From positions 74,252,857-74,316,856 of the forward strand of contig CM055092.1 of NCBI GenBank assembly GCA_029204225.1: a stretch of DNA of 64,000 nucleotides, given 5' to 3'. This document shows positions 10,397-21,780 of the stretch, piece after piece. This DNA comes from Diphasiastrum complanatum (taxonomy: Eukaryota; Streptophyta; Lycopodiopsida; Lycopodiales; Lycopodiaceae). Positions within the stretch are counted from its first letter, which is position 1. Each line of letters opens with the position of its first letter. The position numbers and the translations under genes are program-made. Under the pieces are notes generated by a model. It was not told the DNA's origin and did not search any database. It was given only the letters and a program-made list of their open reading frames with translations.

Positions 10397-10923
10397 TGTT
10401 ACATATCGGTAAGGGCACGCAACAGGTAACTTGAGGTGACGGTCTCATTTATGGGACGGAACGCTGATATGGAGCTATAGGTCTTTTGGGTGCCACGTGT
10501 CAATGTTCTATTGGCGCGCGGTGACCCTTTGTTTAGGACCTGCATTAGTGTGCACAACTGCCGCGTGTCGATGGTCATTCGTGACTCCTATGGTCGGAGA
10601 TGATTCCACCTGGACTATGTATATAAAGGTGGATCTCCATGAGCTTGTCATTCATTCTCTCTTGGAGAATGAAGAGCTCTTCCACTGGTTGTCAGGTCAG
10701 GACGATTATCTAGGCCTCAAGATGTAGGTAGGCGAGGGTCGAGGGTAAGGTGTGGTGGTATGGGACACCATGGCTTATCGGAGATCCGAGCTTGCTTGAT
10801 GGTATTCTATAGCTCCATTGCACGGAGGAGAGGTGGCAGTACCTCTATGGATGGGTGGTAACGTAGTGTTCGTCACCTGTTTGTGTCTTAGCAATGACCG
10901 GAACGACGATGGGGGTTCTAACA
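10397..10923 (+). repeat. 3' LTR of the Gag-only element
   Basis: 527 bp, TGTTACATAT...GGTTCTAACA. It contains TATATAAA at 10620-10627, the likely TATA box of the element promoter. Differences from the 5' LTR are mostly C/T and G/A. Confidence 0.9.
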
Positions 10924-11660
10924 CCCTATGCCTCTGCCCCCCTCTCGTCCTCCTTAGTATCCCCCTCCTCTACATAATTAGCCCTGAGCTCCTCTCCACC
11001 CTCCGAGCCCTCATCATCTGCCTCCTCAACCCTCTCCCGCCCCCTGGCTCCTCTGCCTCCGTAAAGCCCGTGCTTCACTCTTTGCTTGCATGTATAGCTC
11101 TCTATGGATCTCATCATCTAACTCCTCCTGTGTGAGTGGTGCCTGAGGAGCAGCAGCCGCCGAGTCCACCAAGCAAGAGTCAGGGTTCACATGCAACACA
11201 AACAAATATTGTTGTCAAACATGTATCCATTGTAGTTTTGCAAATGTTGTCAAACAAGTATCAGAAAGCAGTTCAACTCATCAATACATGGCTCCAGTAT
11301 GGGGTAATAAGGTGACACACCTCGATCATCTGGCCCTACACGCGTGTGCGTCTCAACATATGTCCATTGGTGTTCACAAACACCAACCGCCTGCACTGCT
11401 CGATGGATAGCCTATTCATCTCCTCTGTGTGATATAAGGCCCAGGTGCTCCAATTCCGCTCGCAGGCGGATGCTGAACAGTCTTGTGAGAGGACTCTCTC
11501 GGCTAGTCGTCGCAGGGTCGCCGGTGCTACGCCCGTGGATGCTCCACCATGTCATAGGCCTCAACATATCCTCTCTCATCTAACATTGCTCTCCATCGAA
11601 TGGAAACTGGGAGTGCTCAAAAGTCACCAGTTGGTGTGCCATGTTCCTGAGCAGCGGGCC
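10924..11660 (-). pseudogene. hAT transposase C-terminal (dimerisation) region
   Basis: On the minus strand, frame pieces read RPMTWW, then LRRLAERVLSQDCSASACER, NWSTWALYHTEEMNRLS and CRRLVFVNTNG, the conserved hAT C-terminal dimerisation block (…A.R.LSQ.CSASACERNWS…H….NRL). A frameshift lies in the WW-HG segment near 11540. A further frame downstream (10926-11117) reads EELDDEIHRELYMQRVKHGL and then a Gly/Glu-rich acidic tail, stopping at 10924-10932. The DDE catalytic core is not visible. The 3' LTR of the Gag-only element begins immediately after this tail, so the retrotransposon may have inserted in the transposase gene. Confidence 0.8.
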
Positions 11661-11829
11661 TGTTGGCAAAAGAACCATGAAACACATCAGTCCATTGAAA
11701 ACACACACGTTCATTGACAACAAACATGACTACTAAGTGAATTTTCACATATACTTGGTCCGGGCTATACACGTTTTGGACAAGGACGGGTAGCAGGGGC
11801 ATTTGCAGGCTCACAGACATGGCCTAGTA

Positions 11830-12450
11830 CAGGTACAGGTGCAGGTGTAGCACGGGCAGAGCATGGTTTAGGTCCAATTTATGGTCCAGGAGAGGTCACT
11901 CCGGCTCCATCCGTAGCAACAAGGCCTAGTTCAGGTCCACAAGTATCACAGGAGTATGTTGGGTCAGTGGCAGCCGGACCTTCTCGCCCCTCGTCGTCAT
12001 CAGCAGCAGATGCACCACATGCTTCGACAGATCCTGGCAGAGAGGGGGACACACCTCTAGCACTTGATGTAGCACGGTCAGACACACCCACAACTCACCC
12101 ATCCACCGCATCCTCAGGGCGTGTTAGACCACGAGCACCCTATGTACAGCAGAGATGGGTTAGGCCCAAGCAGCAGACTCTGGATTTTTGTGGATGGAAG
12201 AGCGAGCAGCATGCCCGGTGCACCCAACTGGTCGGTCAGTCCTTTTACGAGTGTGGCATCCCTTTTGCCATTGCTGACACTTGGGTATTCAGAGAGGTCT
12301 GTGAGTAGATTGCAGCAGTTGATGCTACATGGAGGCCTCCTAGGTGAGAGGTACTACGAGGCAGGATGCTCCACCAGGAGGAGGAGACCATCACGTGGGA
12401 TTTGAGTTATATTCGCTTTGCTTGGCAGAGGCAAGATAGCACTCTTTCCG
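11830..12450 (+). pseudogene. hAT transposase N-terminal region, opposite strand
   Basis: The plus frame beginning before 11967 shows a Ser/Pro/Thr-rich region, then KQQTLDFCGWKSEQHARCTQ, LVGQSFYECGIPFAIADTW, and after a TAG codon IAAVDATWRPPR, TGA, EVLRGRMLHQEEETI. The pattern (aromatic-rich FYECGIPF…, then a P-rich RPPR..LR segment) is the region just after the BED finger in many plant hAT transposases. TAG where CAG, and TGA where CGA, would keep the frame suggests C-to-T decay. No BED zinc finger is visible upstream. It points away from the C-terminal fragment at 10924-11660. Confidence 0.6.
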
Positions 12451-14439
12451 GAAATTTGCATGGGCATTTTGCTTTGTTGACATGCATGCATTGCTTTTGC
12501 TTATGCCTGTGATTTGGCTCAAGGTTTATTGTAGGTTTATTTTTTGAATTGCTTATCCAATGTCGATGTGTGAATAATGGAGGGTCAGTGCTTTCCCTTA
12601 TTCTTCCCTTAGGATTTTAGGATAGGCTTTCAGAAGCCTAAGAATTTGATTTTTCCCATCATAACTATTAAAGCTGCTTGCAAGTCGTATTTCAATTTCA
12701 GAGGTGATTTTCCTGCATTCAAGAGGCAGGCCCCTTTCATAGCTCATTTGCATAATAGATATGGTAAAAAGCAACTTGAACTTTGGGAAAACTGGCTTGG
12801 ATCCACCTTTCTCCCAAACACTCCGTTGGGGCTAACTTCTTTCAAAGTGGACCTTTCATATGTCTTCTTTATGGGGGGACCTTTTAGAGTTTACACTTTT
12901 CCACGAGGGACTTTGTACATCCTTTCGAATCTTTTGGATAGCTGACCTGCGCCCTCCATAATCTCATTGTAGCGGGTTTCAAAACTATGACTTGTATCTA
13001 AGATATTCTCTTATGCTCTATCTATTCTTTGTAGGATGTGTATGTGTATCAGATTACTCCTTTGAATTATGCTCATAATTCTAATAAGACTTTGGGTGAA
13101 CTCCATAGGGTTGAAGTTTGCATCTCTCCTTTGTTATGTTGGGTGTTATCCAAGACATAACATCGATATATAGTAAATATACGTCTTTTCTGATGGGCAT
13201 TATGTTAACAAGGATCAGGATTCTAAACTTCCCCATAAAATCTTGGAATTTTTTTTTTTAACAAAATTTGAACAATGTTTCGGAATACAATATTGAGTTT
13301 CTTTGGCTTATTCTAGAAGTCTCATTCCACTTTTTCTGCAATGCTTTGCCCCTTAAATCTCTGCAATTATGGTTTATAGTTTTTGATTAAACCTCTGTTG
13401 AACTTGTATTGTCCAGTTGTCAGTTTTCACATGTACTTTCAAAGATGCTGTCAAGCAATTTCGTATTTTGATGGGAGCGAGTATTCTATGTGTTTTAGAA
13501 TGACTAGGCTAATGGGTAGGTGAATACTTCAGGGCTTGAAAATAGCTCTATAAATGTAGAAGTCCTACACTTTTAGCCTTTGAGCCTTGTTCATACTTTG
13601 CTAAGCCCATAGTTGCAACCAAACGATTGAAACATTCAAACATAAACATTTGAATTGTGTTTGAAACTTTGGAAATTTTTCCACAGAATATCAAAAATAA
13701 TTATCGTCATCTCTAAAAAATGACCATTAGCAGTTGTACAATGAAAGTTGGTTGTTTACAATGCATCTAGTCAGTCAAAGCTCATAGGAACATCATAAAC
13801 ATCATATGCTTATTTAGATCAGTAAAATGGATGTCCTGCTCTAAATAAGCATATCAATCATTTTTTGGCTACTTTAGGGCTTCAAACTAACTCGTTTCCC
13901 AATTAGTGGTCCATCAGGTTAGTTTAGGTCCTCTTTGGATGCTCTCCTTTTGAATGTCGCAGTACTCAAAATTAGATTTTTAATCTCATAAGACCCATGT
14001 TTGGAAAAGGTTCAATACAATCGTGTTTGGTTGTAACTATGGCCTTGTTTGGGACCTCGTCGAAATGCTTTTGGTCGTAACAATGGCCGGCGGACCATAG
14101 AATACAAGCAATCTTACCTTTCAGAGGAAAACTATCATTCAACAGATTGATGACTTATGAGAGTAATCTCCAAAACTAAGCTCACACTCTAGTAGCAGAC
14201 ACAGTTTTCATATGGGATTTTTGTCCGGCCAGTTGGTTTGTGCTAATCCTTTCTACATTTAGTGGCGCATTTTGTCAGCCAGCTATGCTTTGTACTAGTT
14301 TGTAGTTAGGTTTTTGAGCAAGCTGAAGTGATGAAATGTAGATTTTCCTAATTTTTTTCATGAGGAATCATGAATAACCTCAGGGCAACTAGTCATTTTT
14401 GAGACTCAGACTGCAAATTTTGATATTGTTGTTGATAGG
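12451..14439. other. Non-coding stretch upstream of the OBERON-like gene
   Basis: A 99-codon frame at 12646-12945 starts with ATT rather than ATG and has no recognised motif. The remainder is AT-rich. The 5' UTR, promoter or further 5' exons of the gene at 14440 probably lie here, and a plausible 3' splice site (TTGTTGTTGATAG) stands at 14438. I could not assign an upstream exon. Confidence 0.5.
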
Positions 14440-16645
14440 ATGAGTGAAGCTTGCGAGTTGATGTCCACAATTTTGAAGCCAAATTTCATGTGTGAAAGGA
14501 GAAACATTATCCTGACATATAACAGAGTACGTCGTCTCATGCAAATATATGCTGGATAGTGTTATTGAATGGCTTCCTGAAGTATTAGCTGATTTGAGTA
14601 AGACTATATAACTTAGAAATGTGGCACAAGATTATGTAAATGTGTCCCCTTTTTGGCATGTAGGCTTGACTTGAACTTATTTGTGGCAGCGACTAAAAGG
14701 TTGAGGGAGGACAGTTGCAATTCTTACATTTTTGTTAGTACAGTCCGTTGCTCGCCTCATGATTAGTCTTGCAAAGATACAAAAGTCCCACATTATTCTT
14801 AATACCAGAAATTGCGGGCAATGAAGAAGCGGTGCCAGGCAGAAAATCCAGAATGTGGACTGGAGACGGGCACAAGCATTTTCAATGGCTCATTAAAGTG
14901 CATAAAGTGTGATGTTTGCTGTGCAGAACCCGGCTTCTGTAGGGAATGTAAATGCGTACTCTGTGGGAAGGTTATCAAGACATTTTCAAAGGACAATTTT
15001 ATTTTCAGGTGTCATCAAAGAATCTCAGAGGCTGGAGTTTGTGGCCATGCATCTCACATGGATTGTGCCCTCAATGCAAAAATGGCTGAGGTGGTAGCAC
15101 ATTGTGGCATTGACATGGAATATCTTTGTAGACGTTGTGACAAGAAGACAGATTTAAAAGGACTCGTCACACACATGCTTGCAGATTTGGGAGTCCAAAA
15201 CATGAGGTCTTATGCTCAATCAAACCTTATACCGACATTGTGGAACGATCAAGGCACACTCTGTGATGACAATGCGACTGGCATATCAGAGACTCTTGTA
15301 CTCAGGGCACTTGAGAAGGTATTAAGCTGTACTTTCCTACCCTATCCTCTTGTACTTCTGGAATATAGTATTTCTAAGTATATAGGTTTCTGTCCTCAAT
15401 AGTCGAGCTTTACCATATTTGATGCAGATTCAAAGTGGAGAGGACATTCGAGAAGTTCTAAGAGAGTTATGTGACCGTTATAATTTAGAACAAGAAAGTA
15501 AGTCCTGGTCACAGTTTTTCTCATAGGACCTAAAGTTCACAATTCTGTAGCTATGTATTGATTGTCCACTTTATCATAGTTTATTGTATTGCCCCATCTG
15601 CCTGTTCTACTCATAGTGCCAATGCTTTTAACAATCGCTTGCTCTCAAGTAGATGGGTAGTCTTGCTTCATTCTCTTGGTGACTGCCCGAGCCTTAAGTT
15701 TGAAATTAAAAACGAGAGCTCAGTAGGAAAGAGGCGATTTGGGTTCTCAGTGAATGTTTTCCAAAGAGGATAACTGAATGCTTTCTGACAGATGAAGCCT
15801 TGCAGCGAGAGGCAAGCCTTGACCAGTGGCTTCCCTCTATTAGCTCAACTGCAAATCATATTTCTGCATTGCCATCACCATCTGATTTACAAAGCAATCC
15901 TGTTAATGGCACCTCTCCTGTTACCAGCTCAAGATCTTGCGAGATAGCTGACCCAAATAATTCCAGCACACATACTGGAGAGAGTGTTGATCCATTGACC
16001 AAACAATGTGCTTCACATCACTCCTTGAAGGGAACAAAGGATGCTGAGGACAAAGATAAACAGGCAGACTCTTTGACAAGTTCCATTGCAATGGAAAAAG
16101 TGCAGAAACACCTTGTTTTTAAAGATCCTGAGAAATCTGAGGTTGAGACATTTGCAGCTCCTGAGGCTCCTGTAGCCTTTGACTCAACTATGAGCGACTT
16201 GCCTTCAGGGGAAAGTAGGGGGACACGATTGGCAGAAACTTCAAATGATGCCATGATCCAAACCATGGCTGAGATTACTTCCAAGGCTCCTGATACAACT
16301 CCAATAGCTCCAGGAGCCCTTTCACATACCCCAGAGTTGTTAGATTCACAATATGACAGTGACATCAAGGATGCTCTGAAGAAGCTGAAAGAAAGGCAAA
16401 AGAGGAAATTTTCCATGAAAAGAGATCGCCTTCTTGCTTTGAAAAATGATCTACTGAACCAACATCAGGAACTGGAGTTGGCCAGACACGATCTAGTGAG
16501 ACAAGCGCCGACGATGTCTTTGGAATCTGTCAATGCTCTAATAAAGAAAATCTCGGCTTTGGCTGCTTGTATGGAGAGACAAAAAATGAGCTTTGAGGCT
16601 ATGCTTTGGAGTTGCGAGACGAAGGGCATAGACACTGAAGGTTGA
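14440..16645 (+). CDS. OBERON-like PHD-finger protein gene (spliced; one frameshift)
   Basis: Likely a nuclear chromatin-associated regulator of the plant OBERON PHD family. Proposed exons: 14440-14581, 14809-15318, 15428-15497 and 15792-16645, all with GT-AG introns and matching phases (0, 0, 1); about 524 codons. Exon 1 encodes CERRNIILTYNRVRRLMQIY and then needs removal of one G at 14554-14555 to continue as DSVIEWLPE. Exon 2 holds the Cys/His-rich domain: CIKCDVCCAEPGFCREC, CVLCGKV, CGHASHMDCAL, YLCRRCD. Exon 4 ends in a Lys/Glu-rich helical, coiled-coil-like segment (about 16370-16640). A second donor at 14598 would add VLADL but breaks phase. The start is uncertain because an acceptor-like site precedes it. 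The frameshift makes this either a very recent pseudogene or a sequence error. Confidence 0.75.
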
Positions 16646-17735
16646 ACGAATTTCTGGTTATCACTGTCAAAATCTATTTATTTTTAATCTTAGACAGGCC
16701 TTTGGCCTTTTATGATATGTTTGACAATTAACTTCATTATCAATCGAACATCAGGCTCTGCAACTCATTGAGGCAGGTTTTGTGGCTTTTGGTGTGGAAC
16801 GTTGCGTTTACACTCATTCCGTACCTATGAAAGGAGCTGAAAAACTGTTGTTTTTTTTCATTATTTGGTCATCAAGAAAAATGCTTTAAAAAAAAACTTT
16901 TATAGGCACCAAGAAAACCCCGTGTAGAACACATCCTCCACAATTGCAAAATTTTAAATAAATCCTATTTTGTATGGATTTGAAACCCTAATCCATATAG
17001 ACCTAGTTCCTTTTTTAAATATTTTTATATAGGTGTTGTATACTGATTATAGATCATTACACCAACACCCTTAATGTACAATCAATGTGTATATGTTTTT
17101 AACTCCTAACTTGATGTAAGCTCTCTTTGCAAATTCTCTCTCTCTCTCTCTCTCAACTGCTCACAATATAGCTATGCAATGTAGGCAATTTATTATCCAC
17201 TGCTGGCCCGATAAATTTTTACTTCAAGCACTTGTGTATTCAAGAAAAACCCTTTTCTAATGAACAAGCATAAAAGTCCTTTTGTTATAAAAGGTCGTGT
17301 TTTGGACACGATTTATACAAGTTATGAGGAAGTTTGTGTTGTAGAAAAACAGGGGTTTAATGTTTGAGACAGTCTCAATTATTTTTGTGGTACCAAGGTC
17401 TGTTTTGAAACTTGATTTAGATTTTCTTATATAATGCCGAATAAGCACATCTTATTAAGGGTTATGTTTTGAGAAAAGTTGAAAAAAATAACGTGACTTC
17501 ATAGAATTTTTATCAAAAATTATACGGTATCTATGCCATGGCATTTCATAGTTTCCATTTTGTATGTTATGAAAATCTTGCTTCTATATGAATGAAAAAT
17601 GATTTCGAATGAATGATGAAAAAGTAATAAGCTTTTGATTTGTGAAATACATAGCATCTATGTGATATTTATTTCATTATGGACAATATATCCCGCTCCC
17701 CCTTGGAAACCACGATGCATTATGGACGATATACC
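16646..17735. other. 3' flank of the OBERON-like gene, non-coding
   Basis: AT-rich with a short (CT)9 run at 17137-17154. No convincing gene; the 3' UTR of the preceding gene should be in the first few hundred bases. Confidence 0.5.
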
Positions 17736-17950
17736 CAATGTCTTTGGCTCAGTTGGTTAGCTTGGTATCCAAAGTTTATTTAGTCCCATGTTCAACCCAC
17801 ATTTGGAAATCAAGGTGAATTATGGACACTATACTCAACGGGGTTGGCTCAGTTGGTTAGCTTGACTTCCAAAGTCTCTTTGGTCCTAGGTTTGAGCCTC
17901 CCCTTGGACACCAAGGAGCATGATGGACAATAGACATCTTTCCATGCGTG
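17736..17950 (+). repeat. Tandem pair of tRNA-like units (possible SINE heads)
   Basis: Two diverged copies about 100 bp apart contain TTGGCTCAGTTGGTTAGCTT, which fits a Pol III A box. About 43 bases downstream each has a B-box-like GTTCAACCC or GGTTTGAGCCT. Each is followed by a CCTTGGA-/TTTGGAAATCAAGG- and ATTATGGACAATA-type segment. The spacing matches a tRNA gene, but the acceptor stem does not pair well, so these look like tRNA-derived repeats rather than tRNA genes. Confidence 0.5.
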
Positions 17951-18358
17951 ACGAGTTCGTGTATTGTGCTTGAGTTGGGCTCGCCCACCTACGTTCAATT
18001 TCTCTATGATCCCATGAGTGCACAATACCAAAAAGTATTATGGACAACTAGCCTAAGTCATCTAAAATATGTCACTTCGGATTTGATAGTACAAGAACTA
18101 GAATAGTAGAAGACATGCAGTTAGGATTCAAATTCAATTTCAAGTTTACAAAACTTATAAAAGATGTCTTTATCAAACTTAATGTAGGATTACAACATGT
18201 GCCAACATCCTAACAATCTTGGAAATAATATAGTCTCCAATCCTCCAACGACAAAGGGAGGATGGAGACTATGTGACTCAAATGACAAAGCAAGTAAAGA
18301 TTGACCATTATGGGTTGTTAGGCTACTACTAGAAATAAGCAAGAAACGGAAGCTTTTT

Positions 18359-18590
18359 GGCATATCACAACATTTCTAAAGAGGACTAAATGTGAAGTTT
18401 GCCACTTAATGAGATTTGAGGAGTATTTTGAATATGGCATATCACAACATTTATAAAGAGCACTAAATTTGAAGTTTGCCACTTAATGAGATTTCAGGAG
18501 TATTTTGAATATGGCATATCACAACATTTATAAAGAGCACTAAATGTGAAGTTTGCCCACTTAATGAGATTTGAGGAGTATTTTGAATAT
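18359..18590. repeat. Three tandem copies of a 77-bp unit
   Basis: Units at 18359-18435, 18436-18512 and 18513-18590, each beginning GGCATATCACAACATTT and ending GAGTATTTTGAATAT. Units 2 and 3 share TATAAAGAGCAC; unit 1 has TCTAAAGAGGAC. Unit 3 has one extra C. Confidence 0.95.
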
Positions 18591-19243
<653 letters not shown>

Positions 19244-19583
19244 TTTGCATAATGCTGTCTTCTTGTCAACTTCTCTTGCATCTACAAGTTTGATGTTTAT
19301 AATGACTTTTTTTTAAGAATGACAGGAACTCTTGGCAATATATCCCCTTAATTCATACCTTCCAAAGCAACTTCTCAAGGTTTTTCCATTTCTACCATTG
19401 CTGAAACATAAAGTTGATGCTAGTTTAGGTTGTCCAGACTGGGAAAGAGCCTTAGGCTCAATACTATGGATAGGATATTTGATTTTACACATTGTTATGC
19501 TTCTTTTAGAGAAGATCAATCCTCTAGTATGAAAGATCTATGATCCCAACGATACATATTCGCAACAAAGATAGTAGGAGCAA

Positions 19584-20110
19584 TGTTGAAAGTACATTAC
19601 TTGGACCTTGCATGAGCCTACAAATGACTCCCAAGAGTGATTTATTGATTGATTAATCTATCCAATTAAAAAATAGGTATCAAAAACTTGATCTAGATTG
19701 GCAATTTTGCATTCATCAATCAAAAGCAATCTAATTAGTGATAAAAAAATGAAGATCCGACCCACACGTGTGTGGTACGACCTATTATCAGAGAAAAAGA
19801 TTAATAACACTTAGTTTTCATTTCGATCACACTGAGAAACAAAATGCACATAGTGAAGAACTCAAGATTGCCAAATTGCTCTAAAAAATTCCAAGACATT
19901 ACTATGGAATGATGGATTGTATGTACAAAAGCTATTCTCCACCTCGAGTTAGGTGAAAATCCGGCATGTAATAAGGAAGATGATTGACTTTTTTTGTCCT
20001 AATTTGTCCATCTTACCTCACCCTAGAGTTTTGCCAAGTCGTGGCTAGGTAGATCAACGACCTCCATGATTCAAGGAATTTGGTCCTATAATTTAGGAAT
20101 TATGACCAGA
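19584..20110 (+). repeat. Diverged LTR relative of the 701-bp solo-LTR family
   Basis: Begins TGTTGAAAGTACATTAC. In the same order as the solo LTR at 33575 it shows CTTGATCTAGATTGGCAATTT, CCACACGTGTG, CATAGTGAAGAACTCAAGAT, GTTAGGTGAAAATCC, GCATGTAATAAGGAAG and TTTGGTCCTATAATTTAGGA. The terminal GGCAATTTTTCACA end is not found, so this copy is truncated and old. Confidence 0.65.
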
Positions 20111-21221
20111 CAAACCTAAATAACCCTACAACACAACTATTTTACATTTTTTGGCATCATCTTTGGAGAAGGTGCCAATATGAAATTTAGATTATCTAGG
20201 TTTGATTCTCTTATGAAATGGCACTCTTTTATTGCCATTTGTTTTGATAAATTGTCCATCACATAGTTGTTGATTTTGTCTATCATGATACACATACTAT
20301 TTTTTTTTTTGAGAACTCCCACCAATAAACTTCGTGAATGATCAGACAAACTTTGTACGTGAAATCAAGCCCGATAAACTTCATCCAAACTTTCCAATAG
20401 ATTGAGATATATTCACTTCCAACGTCTCTTTATCATGGTTTAATTTTCTTAGATTGAATATTCACCTATAATATTTCAGCATTTTTGAAATTTTTTAATT
20501 TAATTTGCTAGGTAGAGAATTAAATTTAGATAATTGCAATATTAAAATTCCATTTTATTTTTTTGAATTATAAAATATTTTGAAATAACTCTTTTCAAAA
20601 TTGTACAAAATATATGAAATATAAAATTTTTAAATAACTCTTGTTCTAAAAATTAATATTAATATGCATTTTAAGATTTTTATTCTAAAATAAATAAGTC
20701 TTTATGATTTGACTATCTTTTCCACAAAAGAACTCAAAAATATCATTTGCAAGAGTAGTGTCTTAAATACTACGAGCTATTATTATTTGAAATAGTAATA
20801 TTTCAATAACGGTGCACTATTTTTGTAATCTCTTTACAAGAATGAACAAAAATAAAGATTTATTGTTTTTTTTTAAAACTACGTTCAATACTCTCTTGTT
20901 GAATTAAATCATTAAGTAGTAATAATAATAAACATAATACACAAAAAATATATCTTTCTAAATTTGTTACCAACAAAATCTAATACATAAAAAAAATAAA
21001 ATATTGACATATATCCCAAACAATCAACAGAGTAGATCAGTTTTTTATTTTATTTTATGAAAGGAGTACATAGTATGTATTCCAAAGGTCAACTTCATTT
21101 ACGTATTTTTCAAAAGGAGCATTAGTAAGTGTAGGCCCTACATTTTTTTTTTTTTGACATTCTTTATCTCAATATTATAGTCTTGAACCAAGACATATGA
21201 CTAATCTCCTATGTCACCAAC
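20111..21221. other. Very AT-rich non-coding stretch
   Basis: Long runs of A and T without coding potential; no terminal repeats recognised. Confidence 0.6.
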
Positions 21222-21780
21222 TGTTAAAGTACAATACTTTAGGACCCTAATCACTTGTGGAAGCATTGTTGGTGAATGAAATTTGTTGCTTTATGTGTCT
21301 CACAGCCTGCAAACAAATAATGGAAGTAATACCACTTTGATTGCATTTGGATAATTAAAACTCAATACAAAATTGTAGTAGACTCGAGATTGCTAATAAG
21401 CTCTAAAAAATCTATGTATTCATTATGTAGGATTCACTACATAGAAATGCCTCTTCCCTTCATGAGTTAGGTGAATTTCTAGCATGTAGTAAAGAAGCTG
21501 CTGAGGTTTCTTGCCCTAATTTGCCATTCTAGCCTCATTCCTAGAGTCTTGCCAAGTAGGTGACTAATTGGTCAATTTTCTCCATAAATCTAGGATTTAG
21601 GCCCTATAAAGTAGGAATCACTACCAAATTGGCTTGAACCCACTTTTTAAACTTGATCTAACCTACTCTAGAATAGGTTTCTCACGTGGCTCCATGGCCT
21701 CACACGTGTGGGACCCATCTATGTACATTTTACATGGTTTTGATCAAGCTAGATTTGCCAATTTTTGGCAATTTCTTACA
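21222..21780 (+). repeat. LTR relative (559 bp) of the solo-LTR family
   Basis: Begins TGTTAAAGTACAATACTTTA and ends TTTTTGGCAATTTCTTACA. It shares internal blocks with 33575-34275 (AGCATGTAGTAAAGAAG, CACGTGGCTCCATGGCCTCA, TGATCAAGCTAGATTTGCCA). The flanking five bases (CCAAC and CTCCT) do not match, and no primer site follows. Confidence 0.7.

Larger units (their letters stand above)
6801..10923 (+). mobile_element. Gypsy-type LTR element encoding only Gag and part of a protease
   Basis: Two direct LTRs (6801-7328 and 10397-10923) begin TGTTAC and end TTCTAACA; I count roughly 8-9% differences by eye. A tRNA-Met type primer site follows the 5' LTR and a purine tract (AAAGGGGGAGGGAA) precedes the 3' LTR. 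The interior (about 3.07 kb) contains gag, a CCHC knuckle and a retropepsin start, then ends without reverse transcriptase, RNase H or integrase. That is the layout of non-autonomous TR-GAG-like elements. The flanks are CCCTTG on the left and CCCTATG on the right, close to but not an exact 5-bp duplication. Confidence 0.85.

Noticed and set aside
12646-12945. 99-codon frame upstream of the OBERON-like gene
   Set aside because: It begins with a non-ATG codon, has no known motif and could not be joined to the gene by matching splice sites.
17736-17950. Functional tRNA genes
   Set aside because: The A and B boxes are present but the acceptor and anticodon stems do not pair convincingly.
18359-18590. 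CRISPR-like array
   Set aside because: Three adjacent 77-bp units have no spacers and the sequence is clearly plant nuclear DNA.
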